This document shows positions 53,006 to 62,611 of a stretch of 64,000 nucleotides of DNA, in pieces. The notes under the pieces are model-generated. The model made no database searches, had not been told where the DNA came from, and worked only from the letters and a program-made list of their open reading frames with translations. How positions within the stretch are numbered: position 1 is the stretch's first letter; each line of letters starts with the position of its first letter. The position numbers and the translations under genes are program-made. Origin of the DNA: CPC320 sp002336405 (GTDB taxonomy: Bacteria > Pseudomonadota > Alphaproteobacteria > Rhodobacterales > Rhodobacteraceae); assembly GCA_949372595.1 (NCBI GenBank), contig CASIAN010000024.1, positions 39,135 through 103,134 on the forward strand. The letters are read 5' to 3'.

Positions 53006-53470
53006 ATGCGACACTTTGATTTAGCACCACTTTACCGCGCCACAATTGGCTTTGACCAAATTGCAGACCTGATAAACCAGGTTTCGGACAGATCAGTCAG
53101 CCAACCCAGCTATCCACCTTACAATATCGAGAAAACAGCCGAGGATGCGTATCGCATTTCAATTGCTGTGGCGGGCTTTTCCACTGATGATTTGTCAATT
53201 GAGGTGAAAGAAAACGAGCTGGTCATCGCGGCGCGCAAAACGGCAGATGAAGCCACAAACAGCTATTTACACCGTGGTATCGCTACCCGCGCCTTTGAAC
53301 GCCGGTTCAAACTGGCCGAGCACGTTCAGGTCAGCGCCGCCGACCATCGAGACGGTATGCTGCATATTGATCTGACCCGCGAAGTGCCCGAAGCGCTGAA
53401 ACCGCGACAAATTGCGATTGCCAGCACTGGGCTGGCCGCTCTCGATCAGGCGGCCAAAGCCGTCAACTAA
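53006..53470 (+). CDS. Small heat-shock protein (Hsp20/IbpA-type)
   Basis: The 154-residue protein has an alpha-crystallin domain from about residue 35, with YPPYNIEKTAEDAYRISIAVAGFSTDDLSIEVKENELVI, the short YLHRGIATRAFERRFKLAEHV and DGMLHIDLTREVPEALKPRQIAI, as in IbpA-like holdases that bind unfolded proteins. The ATG at 53006 (MRHFDLAP) follows ACGGAGG. The upstream sigma-32 promoter and the probable RNA thermometer give two layers of temperature control. Confidence 0.93.
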   Translation: MRHFDLAPLYRATIGFDQIADLINQVSDRSVSQPSYPPYNIEKTAEDAYRISIAVAGFSTDDLSIEVKENELVIAARKTADEATNSYLHRGIATRAFERRFKLAEHVQVSAADHRDGMLHIDLTREVPEALKPRQIAIASTGLAALDQAAKAVN

Positions 53471-53619
53471 AATAAAGACCTTTAAATAATCTGCGTCCTC
53501 GGCAATGCCGGGGGCGTTTGTCGTTGTAATCCGCAACATATATCATTGACGGGGCGCGCAAGGTTCGGTACGCGAACGCTCTCGCAGCGCAGGCGGGGAC
53601 CCAATAAAGGACACCCGAA

Positions 53620-54561
53620 ATGGCACGTAAACGCAAAGGCCGCGACATTGCGGGTTGGCTGGTGGTTGACAAACCCGCCGGCATCACCTCCACCATGGTC
53701 GTCAACAAGGTGCGCTGGTGCTTTGATGCAAAAAAGGCAGGTCATGCAGGAACGCTTGACCCTGCCGCGACCGGCGTGCTGGCAATCGCTTTGGGTGAGG
53801 CCACAAAAACCGTGCCCTTCATCACCGAAGCCCTCAAAGCGTACCGCTTTACCGTGCAGCTTGGTCAGGCCACAAATACCGATGATGCCGAGGGCGAAGT
53901 GACGGCAAGCAGCGACCTGCGCCCCGAAGATGCCGCGATAAAAGCGGCATTGGGCGCATTTGTTGGCGATATCATGCAGGTGCCACCAAAATTTTCCGCC
54001 GTTAAAATCGATGGAGAACGGGCCTATAAGCTGGCGCGCGACGGCGAAGATGTCGAAATTGCCGCGCGTCCGCTTTGGGTTGAGGAACTGTTGATGATCG
54101 ACCGGCCCAGCGCCGATCAGGTAACGCTAGAGATGACCTGCGGCAAGGGGGGCTATGTGCGCTCGATTGCGCGTGACCTCGGCACTGCGCTAGGGTGTTA
54201 TGGGCATGTTGTCACGTTGCGGCGGATGTGGTCGGGACCCTTTGAAGTCGACAGCGGATTAAGTCTCGAGCAGATCGACGCGCTGGCGCGAACCCCTGAA
54301 CTGGACGCGCATTTACAACCGCTCGAAATCGGTCTGGACGAGCTGCCTAAATTGTCTTGCACAGCAGAGGCCGCCGCCAAGCTGCGCAATGGAAACCCGG
54401 CAATGGTCGTGACCTCAAACGCCGAATACGGTGATGAATGCTGGGCGGCACTGGACGGTCGCGCCGTTGCCGTAGGGATCTATAAGGCCGGAGAGTTGCA
54501 CCCAAACCGGGTTTTTGCCGCTCCTGTTCTCAGCCCTGCGCCCAGCGCCGAGGATCCCTAA
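53620..54561 (+). CDS. truB: tRNA pseudouridine-55 synthase
   Basis: TruB forms pseudouridine 55 in tRNA. The 313-residue protein starts KRKGRDIAGWLVVDKPAGITS, has the catalytic aspartate D47 in HAGTLDPAATG, then KAYRFTVQLGQATNTDDAEGE, PPKFSAVKIDGERAY and GGYVRSIARDLG. Length is normal. It follows the small heat-shock gene by 149 bp. In many bacteria truB follows rbfA; here the two are separated. Confidence 0.96.
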   Translation: MARKRKGRDIAGWLVVDKPAGITSTMVVNKVRWCFDAKKAGHAGTLDPAATGVLAIALGEATKTVPFITEALKAYRFTVQLGQATNTDDAEGEVTASSDLRPEDAAIKAALGAFVGDIMQVPPKFSAVKIDGERAYKLARDGEDVEIAARPLWVEELLMIDRPSADQVTLEMTCGKGGYVRSIARDLGTALGCYGHVVTLRRMWSGPFEVDSGLSLEQIDALARTPELDAHLQPLEIGLDELPKLSCTAEAAAKLRNGNPAMVVTSNAEYGDECWAALDGRAVAVGIYKAGELHPNRVFAAPVLSPAPSAEDP

Positions 54562-54645
54562 GCAGTTGTCATCTCCTGTCAAACAACTATTCAACTACGA
54601 AAATATAGGCTTGTTTTATCGCATACGGCACGCCAAAGACGCTCT

Positions 54646-55164
54646 ATGATCACACGTGTGCACCAAAAGTCCGATGCCTATTCCGAAGCGCTTTATTCCG
54701 ACTGCGAACGCTACCGCTATATGCTGACCCGAACTTGGGACACGCTTGGGCGCAAAGCGCTGTTCATCATGCTCAACCCTTCAACCGCAACCGAACTTCA
54801 AAACGATCCGACCGTGGAACGCTGTGAAAGGCGCGCGCGCGCCTTGGGGTTCGGTGCCTTTCGCGTCACCAATGTTTTTGCCTGGCGCGATACAGATCCC
54901 CGAAATATGCGGGCGGCACTCGATCCTATCGGGCCTGAAAATGATCACGCGATTGCCCAGTCATGCGTGTGGGCGGATCAAATCATTGCCGCTTGGGGCA
55001 CCCATGGCACCCATAAAAAACGTGGCGTTGATGTCACAGCTTTGCTGCATGACAGCGGACTGCCAATCTTTCATCTTGGTCTGACCAAGGGCGGGCATCC
55101 AAAACATCCCCTTTATATTGCCTATAGCCAGCAGCCAGAAATCTGGTCAATAGCGCAGCTTTGA
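54646..55164 (+). CDS. DUF1643 domain-containing protein
   Basis: The 172-residue protein matches DUF1643: an N-terminal ERYRYMLTRTW, then FIMLNPSTATELQNDPTVERCERRAR, FRVTNVFAWRDTDPRNMR, the WGTHG region and the C-terminal LGLTKGGHPKHPLYI. No function is established for the family. It stands between truB and an RTX-repeat gene with gaps of 84 and 209 bp. Confidence 0.8.
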   Translation: MITRVHQKSDAYSEALYSDCERYRYMLTRTWDTLGRKALFIMLNPSTATELQNDPTVERCERRARALGFGAFRVTNVFAWRDTDPRNMRAALDPIGPENDHAIAQSCVWADQIIAAWGTHGTHKKRGVDVTALLHDSGLPIFHLGLTKGGHPKHPLYIAYSQQPEIWSIAQL

Positions 55165-55373
55165 ACGTTTGGATTTCGCAGTTCAAACTGTCAGCCCAAC
55201 CCATCCAAACATCAGCCGCACGACAGAAATCTGGCCTCTGGCACAGTCAAAAGCAACCTTACCTATACGCTGCCACGGTTAACCATTTTCCGAAGTTTTG
55301 ATTGTTTTGACGTTCTATGAGTGCATTTTAGAGGCTATGTTTCTATTCACAATACAAAGGCGAAGTCGCTCGT

Positions 55374-56414
55374 ATGTTTTGGATGACCACTCTTTTAGGC
55401 ATGCTTCTGATGGGGGCCATCGAAATTGCCAGTTCGGACCCGGACCCCGAAGATGAGGGCACAGAGCCTGATGAACGGCAAACTGCGGACCTATCCGGTC
55501 AGAATCAATTTCACCCCGCGAAAATAGATCCGTCAACCGTGAAACCAGAAGAGTTTAGTCCAGATACCTCTGAAGCGCCTTTGGGCACACCTACAGCTCC
55601 GGTGCGAGGCAGTGCGGCAGATGACAGCCTTATCGGCCATGACGGTCCCGACCGTATCAATGGATACGGGGGCAATGATACAATTTCCGGCCGGGGCGGT
55701 GATGATGATCTATGGGGGGGAAACGGTCAAGATTTGCTGCGCGGCGGCGCTGGCGATGATACTTTGCACGGCAATGACGGCGATGATAATCTAAGTGGCC
55801 AGGCGGGAAATGATTCCATCTTTGGATACCATGACGATGATACGCTGCGCGGCGGCACAGGTATGGACACGCTGATCGGCGGCATGGGTAATGATTTACT
55901 CAACGGCGGCGAGGATGACGACCAACTCTCTGGCGGCATCGGCGACGACACGCTGATCGGTGGTCAAGGCGAGGATGTCTTGTTTGGCGATCTGGGCAAT
56001 GACAGGATCGACGGCACAGAGCAGCCTGCAACCGACACCACCGGCCCGCAACAGACCGACAACAAATTGTTGGACGAGAGGGATTATCTCAATGGTGGCG
56101 ATGGCGACGATACGCTGATTGCTGGCGCCAGTGATGTCGTTACACCGGGCCTTGGGCAGGATACAATTATTCTAGATGCGGCCAACGCGGGCAAAACCGC
56201 CACCAGTATTATCGCTTTTGACAGCCAACACGACAGTATTTTAATCACTCATGACGATAAGCTGCAAACACCTCATGACGTGCGCCTGCGGCCACATCAC
56301 AGCGACCCGCGCATGACCGAAATTGTGTTGGATGGGGCTGTTCTCGCGACAATGAACACGGTGACTGGCTTTAAGGCCTCTGACATTGTCTTGGTTACAG
56401 GCACACAAACCTGA
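55374..56414 (+). CDS. RTX (calcium-binding GGxGxD) repeat protein
   Basis: The 346-residue acidic protein has a hydrophobic N-terminus (FWMTTLLGMLLMGAIEIA) and about eight to nine nonapeptide repeats (GGxGxDxLx type) between residues 83 and 215, such as GGNDTISGRGGDDDLWGG. Another repeat block lies near residues 240-262, followed by a beta-rich tail with a second domain. Such repeats bind calcium and fold outside the cell, often as type I secretion signals. I see no toxin or enzyme domain, so it may be a membrane-anchored or surface calcium-binding protein. Expression and export are unknown. Confidence 0.8.
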   Translation: MFWMTTLLGMLLMGAIEIASSDPDPEDEGTEPDERQTADLSGQNQFHPAKIDPSTVKPEEFSPDTSEAPLGTPTAPVRGSAADDSLIGHDGPDRINGYGGNDTISGRGGDDDLWGGNGQDLLRGGAGDDTLHGNDGDDNLSGQAGNDSIFGYHDDDTLRGGTGMDTLIGGMGNDLLNGGEDDDQLSGGIGDDTLIGGQGEDVLFGDLGNDRIDGTEQPATDTTGPQQTDNKLLDERDYLNGGDGDDTLIAGASDVVTPGLGQDTIILDAANAGKTATSIIAFDSQHDSILITHDDKLQTPHDVRLRPHHSDPRMTEIVLDGAVLATMNTVTGFKASDIVLVTGTQT

Positions 56415-56770
56415 ACGATCAGGTCATAATTAAGACCTCACCTCATTCGACGACTGCAATCCCGAACGCTGCAATCAAAGGCGACGCCTCGTGGCGGATT
56501 GAAGGATCGAAATATCCAAGAAGCGGCGCCTAAGCCGTCAATTGGACTATATATTTGGTCTGCGTGGCACAACATTATCAACAACCGCCAAGTTCAACCC
56601 TTACGGGTTGCAAGATCGGGCAACGCCACCCACTCTTTAGGCTTTCCTTTTCCGTCAAAACCTCCTATATCCGCGCATCAGCCCAAAATTTGGGCGGATA
56701 CCTCCACGGGCCTTGCTGGACGTCATCCCGGCCTGCGCCATTTCACATCTCAATTAAATAGGAGACCCCG
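56415..56770. other. Leader region ahead of rpsO
   Basis: 356 bp without a gene. It holds a small imperfect hairpin (GTTGC...GCAAC) and a 15-bp near-palindrome GCCCAAAATTTGGGC (56681-56695) 75 bp before rpsO. It could be the rpsO promoter/leader, where S15 autoregulates in some bacteria, but I cannot identify a known structure. Confidence 0.45.
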
Positions 56771-57040
56771 ATGTCGATTACAGCAGAAGAAAAAGCCCGC
56801 GTAATGAAAGAGTTTGCAACCAAAGACGGGGACACTGGTTCCCCCGAAGTTCAGGTTGCCATTCTGACGTCGCGGATCACGACTTTAACAGAGCATTTTA
56901 AGACCCACAAAAAGGATAATCATTCCCGCCGTGGTTTGCTCAAAATGGTGGCCCTGCGCCGGAAACTTTTGGACTATGTCAAACGCAGCGATGAGCCGCG
57001 TTACAAAAGCATAATCCAACGCCTCGGCATTCGCCGCTAA
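56771..57040 (+). CDS. rpsO: 30S ribosomal protein S15
   Basis: This 89-residue ribosomal protein binds the 16S central domain. The sequence has the family's SPEVQVAILTSRITTLTEHFKTHKKDNHSRRGLLKMVALRRKLLDYVKRSDEPRYKSII in its usual place, near the whole length. It starts MSITAEEKARVMKEFATK, preceded by AGGAG. pnp follows, the widespread rpsO-pnp order. Confidence 0.98.
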   Translation: MSITAEEKARVMKEFATKDGDTGSPEVQVAILTSRITTLTEHFKTHKKDNHSRRGLLKMVALRRKLLDYVKRSDEPRYKSIIQRLGIRR

Positions 57041-57043
57041 CAC

Positions 57044-57071
57044 AAAGGGACGCACCAAGAGTGCGTCCTTT
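57044..57071 (+). terminator. rpsO-pnp intercistronic hairpin
   Basis: AAAGGGACGCAC and GTGCGTCCTTT pair over 11 bases with one bulged G, four bases after the rpsO stop. It resembles the attenuator/RNase III target between rpsO and pnp in enterobacteria. Here it may end part of the transcripts. Confidence 0.65.
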
Positions 57072-57223
57072 GCATTTCGGGCATCCGCCCGCTCCGCTAT
57101 CCGCACACTGCAACTCTGGGCCTTGGGATGCAGCAGGATCAACAAAAGGCCACGGGGGCAATGCGGCCCCGAACGCAAATCGGCACATGGGGATACGCCC
57201 CGGCAGCCATTATAGGAAACGTG

Positions 57224-59359
57224 ATGTTTAACGTAACGAAAAAATCAATCGAATGGGGTGAAGAAACCCTAACATTAGAGACAGGCAAAGTGGCCCGTCA
57301 AGCAGACGGATCGGTGATCGCCACCTTGGGCGAAACCTCGGTGATGGCAAATGTAACCTTTGCCAAAACGCAAAAGCCCGGTCAGGACTTTTTCCCTTTG
57401 ACTGTGCATTACCAAGAAAAATACTATGCCGCGGGTAAAATTCCCGGTGGCTTTTTCAAGCGCGAAGCCCGGCCTTCAGAAAAAGAAACACTGACTGCTC
57501 GTCTGATCGACCGCCCCTTGCGCCCGCTGTTTGTCGACGGCTTCAAAAACGAAGTTCTGGTGATGTGTACCGTCCTCAGCCACGATCTGGTCAATGATCC
57601 CGATATCGTAGCGATGATTGCCGCCTCTGCGGCTTTGACATTGTCCGGTGCACCATTTCGGGGCCCGATCGCCGGCTGCCGTGTCGGCTTTGTCGACGGT
57701 GAATATATCCTGAACCCAGAAGTTGAAGATATGGATCACCTCCGGACCAAGCCCGATCAGCGCCTAGATCTGGTTGTTGCCGGCACCAAAGACGCTGTGA
57801 TGATGGTCGAGTCCGAGGCCTATGAGCTGTCCGAAGAAGAAATGCTCGGCGCTGTCACGTTTGCACATGAGCAAATGCAACCGGTGATCGACCTGATCGT
57901 GGATATGGCCGAAGACGCTGCAAAAGAGCCGTTTGATTTTCAACCAGCCGATTACTCGGATCTTTATGCCGCCGCAAAATCTGCCGGTGAAACCGAGATG
58001 CGCGCCGCTTTTGCGCTGACCGACAAGCAAGAGCGTACCGCGGCAGTCAATGCCGCCCGTGAAACCATCAAAGCCGCCCTTAGCGAAGAGCAATTGGCAG
58101 ACGCCAATCTTGGGTCGGCGCTGAAAAAACTCGAAGCCGGCATCTTGCGCGGCGACGTGGTCAAAACTGGCAAGCGGATCGACGGTCGTGCGCTGGATAC
58201 CGTACGTCCTATCGTGTGTGAAACCGGTATGCTGCCGCGGACCCACGGATCGGCGCTGTTCACGCGTGGCGAGACCCAAGGCCTTGTAGTTACCACATTG
58301 GGCACCGGCGACGACGAGCAGATCATCGATGCGTTGCACGGCAATTCGCGCTCCAACTTCCTACTGCACTATAATTTTCCTCCCTACTCGGTGGGCGAAG
58401 CCGGGCGCGTAGGCCCTCCCGGCCGGCGTGAAGTTGGTCACGGAAAATTGGCGTGGCGTGCACTGCAGGCAGTTCTGCCAGCCGCAACCGATTTTCCATA
58501 TACTGTGCGGGTTGTTTCCGAGATCACCGAATCCAACGGCTCGTCGTCAATGGCGTCAGTCTGTGGTGGTTCACTGTCGATGATGGACGCGGGTGTGCCA
58601 CTGAAATCGCCGGTTGCCGGCGTTGCAATGGGTCTAATTCTTGACGACAATGGCGACTATGCAGTTCTGACCGATATCCTTGGTGACGAGGATCACTTGG
58701 GCGACATGGACTTTAAAGTGGCGGGTACCGAAGCGGGTATCACTTCGTTGCAGATGGACATCAAGATTGCCGGCATTACTCCGGACATCATGAAAAAAGC
58801 TCTGGCCCAAGCCAAAGACGGCCGGATGCATATTCTAAGCGAAATGTCCAAATCACTGACCGAAGCGGCTGATTTCAGCGTCCATGCCCCGCGCATCGAG
58901 ACCATGAACGTGCCCACCGATAAAATTCGCGAAGTGATCGGTTCTGGCGGCAAGGTTATCCGCGAGATTGTCGAAGTCTCTGGTGCGAAAGTCGACATCA
59001 ACGATGAGGGTGTGATCAAGATTGCCTCGCCCAACGGCGATTCGATCAAGAAAGCCTATGACATGATCTATGCAATCGTAGCCGAACCCGAAGAGGGTCA
59101 GGTCTATGACGGTAAGGTTGTCAAAATTGTCGATTTTGGCGCTTTTGTGAATTTCTTCGGCAAGCGCGATGGTTTGGTCCATGTCTCGCAGATCGAAAAT
59201 CGCCGTTTGAACCACCCTTCTGATGTCCTCAAGGAAGGTCAGGACGTAAAGGTAAAACTGCTGGGATTTGATGATCGCGGCAAAGTGCGCTTGTCAATGA
59301 AAGTCGTCAATCAAGAGACCGGCGAAGAAATGACCGCAGACGAGAACGCAGCGGGTTAA
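57224..59359 (+). CDS. pnp: Polyribonucleotide nucleotidyltransferase (PNPase)
   Basis: PNPase degrades RNA 3' to 5' with phosphate and is part of the RNA degradosome. The 711-residue protein has two RNase PH domains (first: TGKVARQADGSVIATLGETSVMA; second: RTHGSALFTRGETQ), the intervening helical domain, then KH (IREVIGSGGKVIREI) and S1 (GQVYDGKVVKIVDFGAFVNFF) domains. The ATG at 57224 (MFNVTKKS) follows GGAAACGTG; an upstream extension to 57128 is unlikely. A terminator follows. Confidence 0.97.
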   Translation: MFNVTKKSIEWGEETLTLETGKVARQADGSVIATLGETSVMANVTFAKTQKPGQDFFPLTVHYQEKYYAAGKIPGGFFKREARPSEKETLTARLIDRPLRPLFVDGFKNEVLVMCTVLSHDLVNDPDIVAMIAASAALTLSGAPFRGPIAGCRVGFVDGEYILNPEVEDMDHLRTKPDQRLDLVVAGTKDAVMMVESEAYELSEEEMLGAVTFAHEQMQPVIDLIVDMAEDAAKEPFDFQPADYSDLYAAAKSAGETEMRAAFALTDKQERTAAVNAARETIKAALSEEQLADANLGSALKKLEAGILRGDVVKTGKRIDGRALDTVRPIVCETGMLPRTHGSALFTRGETQGLVVTTLGTGDDEQIIDALHGNSRSNFLLHYNFPPYSVGEAGRVGPPGRREVGHGKLAWRALQAVLPAATDFPYTVRVVSEITESNGSSSMASVCGGSLSMMDAGVPLKSPVAGVAMGLILDDNGDYAVLTDILGDEDHLGDMDFKVAGTEAGITSLQMDIKIAGITPDIMKKALAQAKDGRMHILSEMSKSLTEAADFSVHAPRIETMNVPTDKIREVIGSGGKVIREIVEVSGAKVDINDEGVIKIASPNGDSIKKAYDMIYAIVAEPEEGQVYDGKVVKIVDFGAFVNFFGKRDGLVHVSQIENRRLNHPSDVLKEGQDVKVKLLGFDDRGKVRLSMKVVNQETGEEMTADENAAG

Positions 59360-59383
59360 ACACACCCTGCTGGTAAACAAAAC

Positions 59384-59417
59384 GACAAAGGCTCCAACAG
59401 ATGTTGGAGCCTTTGTC
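59384..59417 (+). terminator. Terminator of pnp
   Basis: GACAAAGGCTCCAAC (59384-59398) pairs perfectly with GTTGGAGCCTTTGTC (59403-59417), a 15-bp stem with a 4-base loop, 24 bp after pnp. The flanking peroxiredoxin gene converges, so it may serve both strands. Confidence 0.8.
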
Positions 59418-59451
59418 ACGCCAAGCGATCGGATAAAGCCTATTGCGCAGT

Positions 59452-60105
59452 TTACTGTGGCAGCTTTGCAGTGCGCACATAGGGCAGAACCGCCTCAAAC
59501 TCTCCAAATTTAGCCTTGGCATCAGCATCACTCACTGCAGACGGAATAATCACGTCTTCGCCCACGGTCCAATTTGCAGGCAATGCCACAGAATGCTCGG
59601 CTACTGCCTGCAGCGCATCCAAAGCCCGCAGGACCTCGGCCCAGTTTCGCCCCACAGAAGCCGGATAGAACAAAGACAGCTTCAATTTCTTGTCCGGCCC
59701 AATGATAAACAAAGACCGGACCGCCCTAGCGGTGTCCAAAAGGCCACCATCTGCAGTATAGGCCTCGGCAGGTAGCATCTCAAAAGTACTGGAAACTGCG
59801 GCATCATTGTCAGCAATAATCGGAAACTCTGCCGATCGGCAAGCCAAGGTCTCAATGTCTTTCTTCCAGTCAGCGTGTTTTGAAACACCATCCGCCGAAA
59901 CGCCAATCATCTTGGTATTGCGCGCTGCCCATTCATCAGTCAGTTGCGTCACGGCGCTCAACTCGGTGGTGCAAACACCGGTAAAATCTTTGGGATGCGA
60001 AAACATAATAGCCCAACCATCGCCAATCCAGTCGTGAAATCCGATTTCACCCTGATCAGTTTCAGCCGTAAAATCGGGAACGAGTTCATTAAGACGAATA
60101 GACAT
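59452..60105 (-). CDS. 1-Cys peroxiredoxin (Prx6 type)
   Basis: This 217-residue thioredoxin-fold peroxidase has the peroxidatic cysteine C45 in FSHPKDFTGVCTTEL. It lacks a clear C-terminal resolving cysteine motif, and has the PTA-family middle (MIGVSADGVSKHADW) and a long C-terminal part with LPANWTVGEDVIIP. Prx6-type enzymes reduce peroxides and use a non-thioredoxin reductant. It converges on pnp. I chose ATG 60105 (MSIRLNELVPDF); a GTG two codons upstream is weaker. Confidence 0.92.
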   Translation of the reverse strand: MSIRLNELVPDFTAETDQGEIGFHDWIGDGWAIMFSHPKDFTGVCTTELSAVTQLTDEWAARNTKMIGVSADGVSKHADWKKDIETLACRSAEFPIIADNDAAVSSTFEMLPAEAYTADGGLLDTARAVRSLFIIGPDKKLKLSLFYPASVGRNWAEVLRALDALQAVAEHSVALPANWTVGEDVIIPSAVSDADAKAKFGEFEAVLPYVRTAKLPQ

Positions 60106-60254
60106 TAGCACCCCTATACTTTTCTGTTGCGACCCGAATACAGCAATTTGCAGGTTTTGCCACGCTCGGCTTGCAATATTCCAAAACTGCTGACACTGTC
60201 AGGCGACTGTTGGACCTTACTCGCAGACCAAGCCGTTTGAATTTGGAGATAACT

Positions 60255-61691
60255 ATGCTTGAAAAACGATCATTTTATATAAACGGATCCTGGGTCGCTC
60301 CACTTGAGGGGCGCGACCATCCAGTTATCAACCCATCTACTGAACAGGCAGATGCCGTTATTTCGCTGGGTGGACAACAAGACACCGATGCAGCTGTCGC
60401 AGCCGCCCGCGCCGCCTTTCCAACTTGGATGAACACGCCAGCCGCGGCCCGTATTGAACTGGTGGAAAAATTACTGGAGCAATATAATCAGCGCCGTGCC
60501 GCACTGGCCGAAGCCGTGAGCCTCGAAATGGGGGCCCCGATTGATATGGCGCATAACGAACAGATTGCCGCCGGAGCCTCGCATATCACAAACTTCCTCA
60601 AGGCCGCCAAGACCTTCCAGTTTGACCGGCCACTGGGCGATCATGCCCCCGAAGCCCGCGTACTTTATGAACCTGTCGGGGTCTGCGCGCTCATTACGCC
60701 GTGGAACTGGCCAATGAACCAGGTTAGCCTAAAAGTGGCCGCTGCCGCGATTGCCGGCTGCACTATGGTGCTAAAGCCATCTGAGGAATCGCCACTCAAC
60801 GCGATGATCTTTGCCGAAGCCGTAGATGCTGCGGGATTTCCCCCGGGTGTGTTTAATCTGATCAATGGCGATGGCGCCGGAGTTGGCACGCAACTGTCCG
60901 TCCATCCTGACGTGGATATGGTGTCGTTCACCGGCTCGACCCGCGCCGGCACATTGATTACCAAAGCCGCCGCCGACAGCCTGAAACGCGTCACCCTAGA
61001 ACTGGGTGGTAAAGGCGCCAATATTATCTTTAACGACGCTGACGCCAAAGCGGTAAAACGCGGTGTGCTGCATTGCATGAACAACACCGGGCAATCGTGC
61101 AACGCCCCAACACGGATGCTGGTCCAGCGCGAAGCTTATGATCAAGCAGTTGCCACCGCGACAGAAGTCGCCGGCATTGTCGAGGTGGGCCCAGCCCATG
61201 AAAGCGGCCGACACATTGGCCCCGTCGTCAACGAAGTACAATTCAACAAGATCCAAGCCCTGATCCAAAAAGGCATAGATGAAGGCGCACGCCTTGTGGC
61301 TGGCGGTACCGGGCGCCCGGATGGCATGGAGAAAGGGTTTTATGTACAGCCGACAATCTTTGCCGATGTCACCAACCAAATGACAATTTCACGCGAAGAA
61401 ATCTTTGGGCCAGTGTTATCAATTCTTCCCTTCGATACCGAAGAAGAGGCCATCGAAATGGCCAATGACACGGTCTATGGACTGACCAATTATATCCAGA
61501 CACAGGATCGTGAAAAAGGCAAACGCGTGGCACGACAACTTCGGTCGGGTATGGTGGAAATGAACGGTCAAAGCCGTGGCGCAGGCGCCCCCTTTGGCGG
61601 AATGAAACAATCAGGCAACGGGCGCGAAGGCGGTGTCTGGGGTCTTGAGGATTTTCTGGAAGTCAAATCTGTTTCAGGCTGGGCCGGCTAA
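60255..61691 (+). CDS. Aldehyde dehydrogenase (general NAD(P) type)
   Basis: The 478-residue protein is a typical aldehyde dehydrogenase: ITPWNWPMNQVSLKVAAAAIAGCTMVLKPSEESP for cofactor, SFTGSTRAG, ELGGKGANIIFNDAD with the base glutamate, GQSCNAPTRM with the nucleophile cysteine, and EEIFGPVLSILPF. The FYINGSWVAPL start resembles betaine-aldehyde/aliphatic aldehyde types. The ATG at 60255 follows TTGGAGA. It lies alone, divergent from the peroxiredoxin gene and convergent with ureidoglycine aminohydrolase. Substrate is unknown. Confidence 0.88.
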   Translation: MLEKRSFYINGSWVAPLEGRDHPVINPSTEQADAVISLGGQQDTDAAVAAARAAFPTWMNTPAAARIELVEKLLEQYNQRRAALAEAVSLEMGAPIDMAHNEQIAAGASHITNFLKAAKTFQFDRPLGDHAPEARVLYEPVGVCALITPWNWPMNQVSLKVAAAAIAGCTMVLKPSEESPLNAMIFAEAVDAAGFPPGVFNLINGDGAGVGTQLSVHPDVDMVSFTGSTRAGTLITKAAADSLKRVTLELGGKGANIIFNDADAKAVKRGVLHCMNNTGQSCNAPTRMLVQREAYDQAVATATEVAGIVEVGPAHESGRHIGPVVNEVQFNKIQALIQKGIDEGARLVAGGTGRPDGMEKGFYVQPTIFADVTNQMTISREEIFGPVLSILPFDTEEEAIEMANDTVYGLTNYIQTQDREKGKRVARQLRSGMVEMNGQSRGAGAPFGGMKQSGNGREGGVWGLEDFLEVKSVSGWAG

Positions 61692-61783
61692 GACGCCAAG
61701 ATCGCAGACCACACCGATAAAAATGCGCCTTGCAACAAAATGCGGGCCTTACCGACTCGATCGGTGAGGCCCAAGTATATCAC

Positions 61784-62611
61784 TTATCCCAATATCAGCG
61801 GCATGTGACGGTTTACGTCTTTATAAAGCAGATAGCGAAACGGCCCCGGTCCACCAGCATAGCACCCTTGTGGACAAAACGCCCGCAACCACATAAAATC
61901 TCCAGCCTCCACTTCGACCCACTCCTGATTGAGGCGGTAGACGCCCTTGCCTTCCAGCACATACAGACCGTGTTCCATCACATGAGTTTCTGTAAACGGG
62001 ATCACCGCACCAGGTTGCAGGGTGACGATGGTGACGTGCATATCATGGCGCAGATCACTCAATTCAACAAAGCGCGTGGTCGCCCAAGCCCCATCTGTTT
62101 CGGGCATTGGGCTGGACGCAATATCTTTTTCGTTGGTCACGAAAGCCTCAGGACTGTCGAGACCCACCACCGCCTGATAGGCTTTGCGTATCCAATGGAA
62201 CCGCGCCGGCCGGTTGGCAGTATTGCGCAAACTCCAACGCACGCCGGGCGGCAGATAGGCATACCCCCCCTCTTCCATAAGATGGGCAGACCCATCTAAA
62301 TCAAGCGTGAGCTGACCTTCTACAATGAACAAAACCGCCTCAGCCCGGGGATCAGTCTCGGGCTGATCACTACCGCCACCAGGTTGAACTTCGCCAATAT
62401 ATTGTGAGAACGTCTCGGCAAAGCCCGACAAAGGGCGCGCTAGAATCCAAAATCGCGACCCTTCCCAGAAGGGTAAGAAACTGGTGACGATGTCGCTGAA
62501 AGTGCCCTTCGGGATCACGGCATAGGCCTCAGTGAACATCGCCCGATCCGTCAAAATCTGGCTTTGTGCGGGCAAGCCACCCCGTGGCGCATAATAGGAT
62601 TTTTTCGACAT
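61784..62611 (-). CDS. allE: (S)-ureidoglycine aminohydrolase
   Basis: AllE releases ammonia from S-ureidoglycine, giving S-ureidoglycolate for AllA. The 275-residue protein is a bicupin: a first cupin around VLFIVEGQLTLDLDGSAHLMEEGGYAYLPPGVRWSLRN and a second around ETHVMEHGLYVLEGKGVYRLNQEWVEVEAGDFMWLRAFCPQGCYAGG, where the metal ligands (histidines and glutamate) sit. It starts at ATG 62611 (MSKKSYYAPRGGLP). It belongs to the purine route at 35-39 kb, although 23 kb apart. Confidence 0.92.
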   Translation of the reverse strand: MSKKSYYAPRGGLPAQSQILTDRAMFTEAYAVIPKGTFSDIVTSFLPFWEGSRFWILARPLSGFAETFSQYIGEVQPGGGSDQPETDPRAEAVLFIVEGQLTLDLDGSAHLMEEGGYAYLPPGVRWSLRNTANRPARFHWIRKAYQAVVGLDSPEAFVTNEKDIASSPMPETDGAWATTRFVELSDLRHDMHVTIVTLQPGAVIPFTETHVMEHGLYVLEGKGVYRLNQEWVEVEAGDFMWLRAFCPQGCYAGGPGPFRYLLYKDVNRHMPLILG

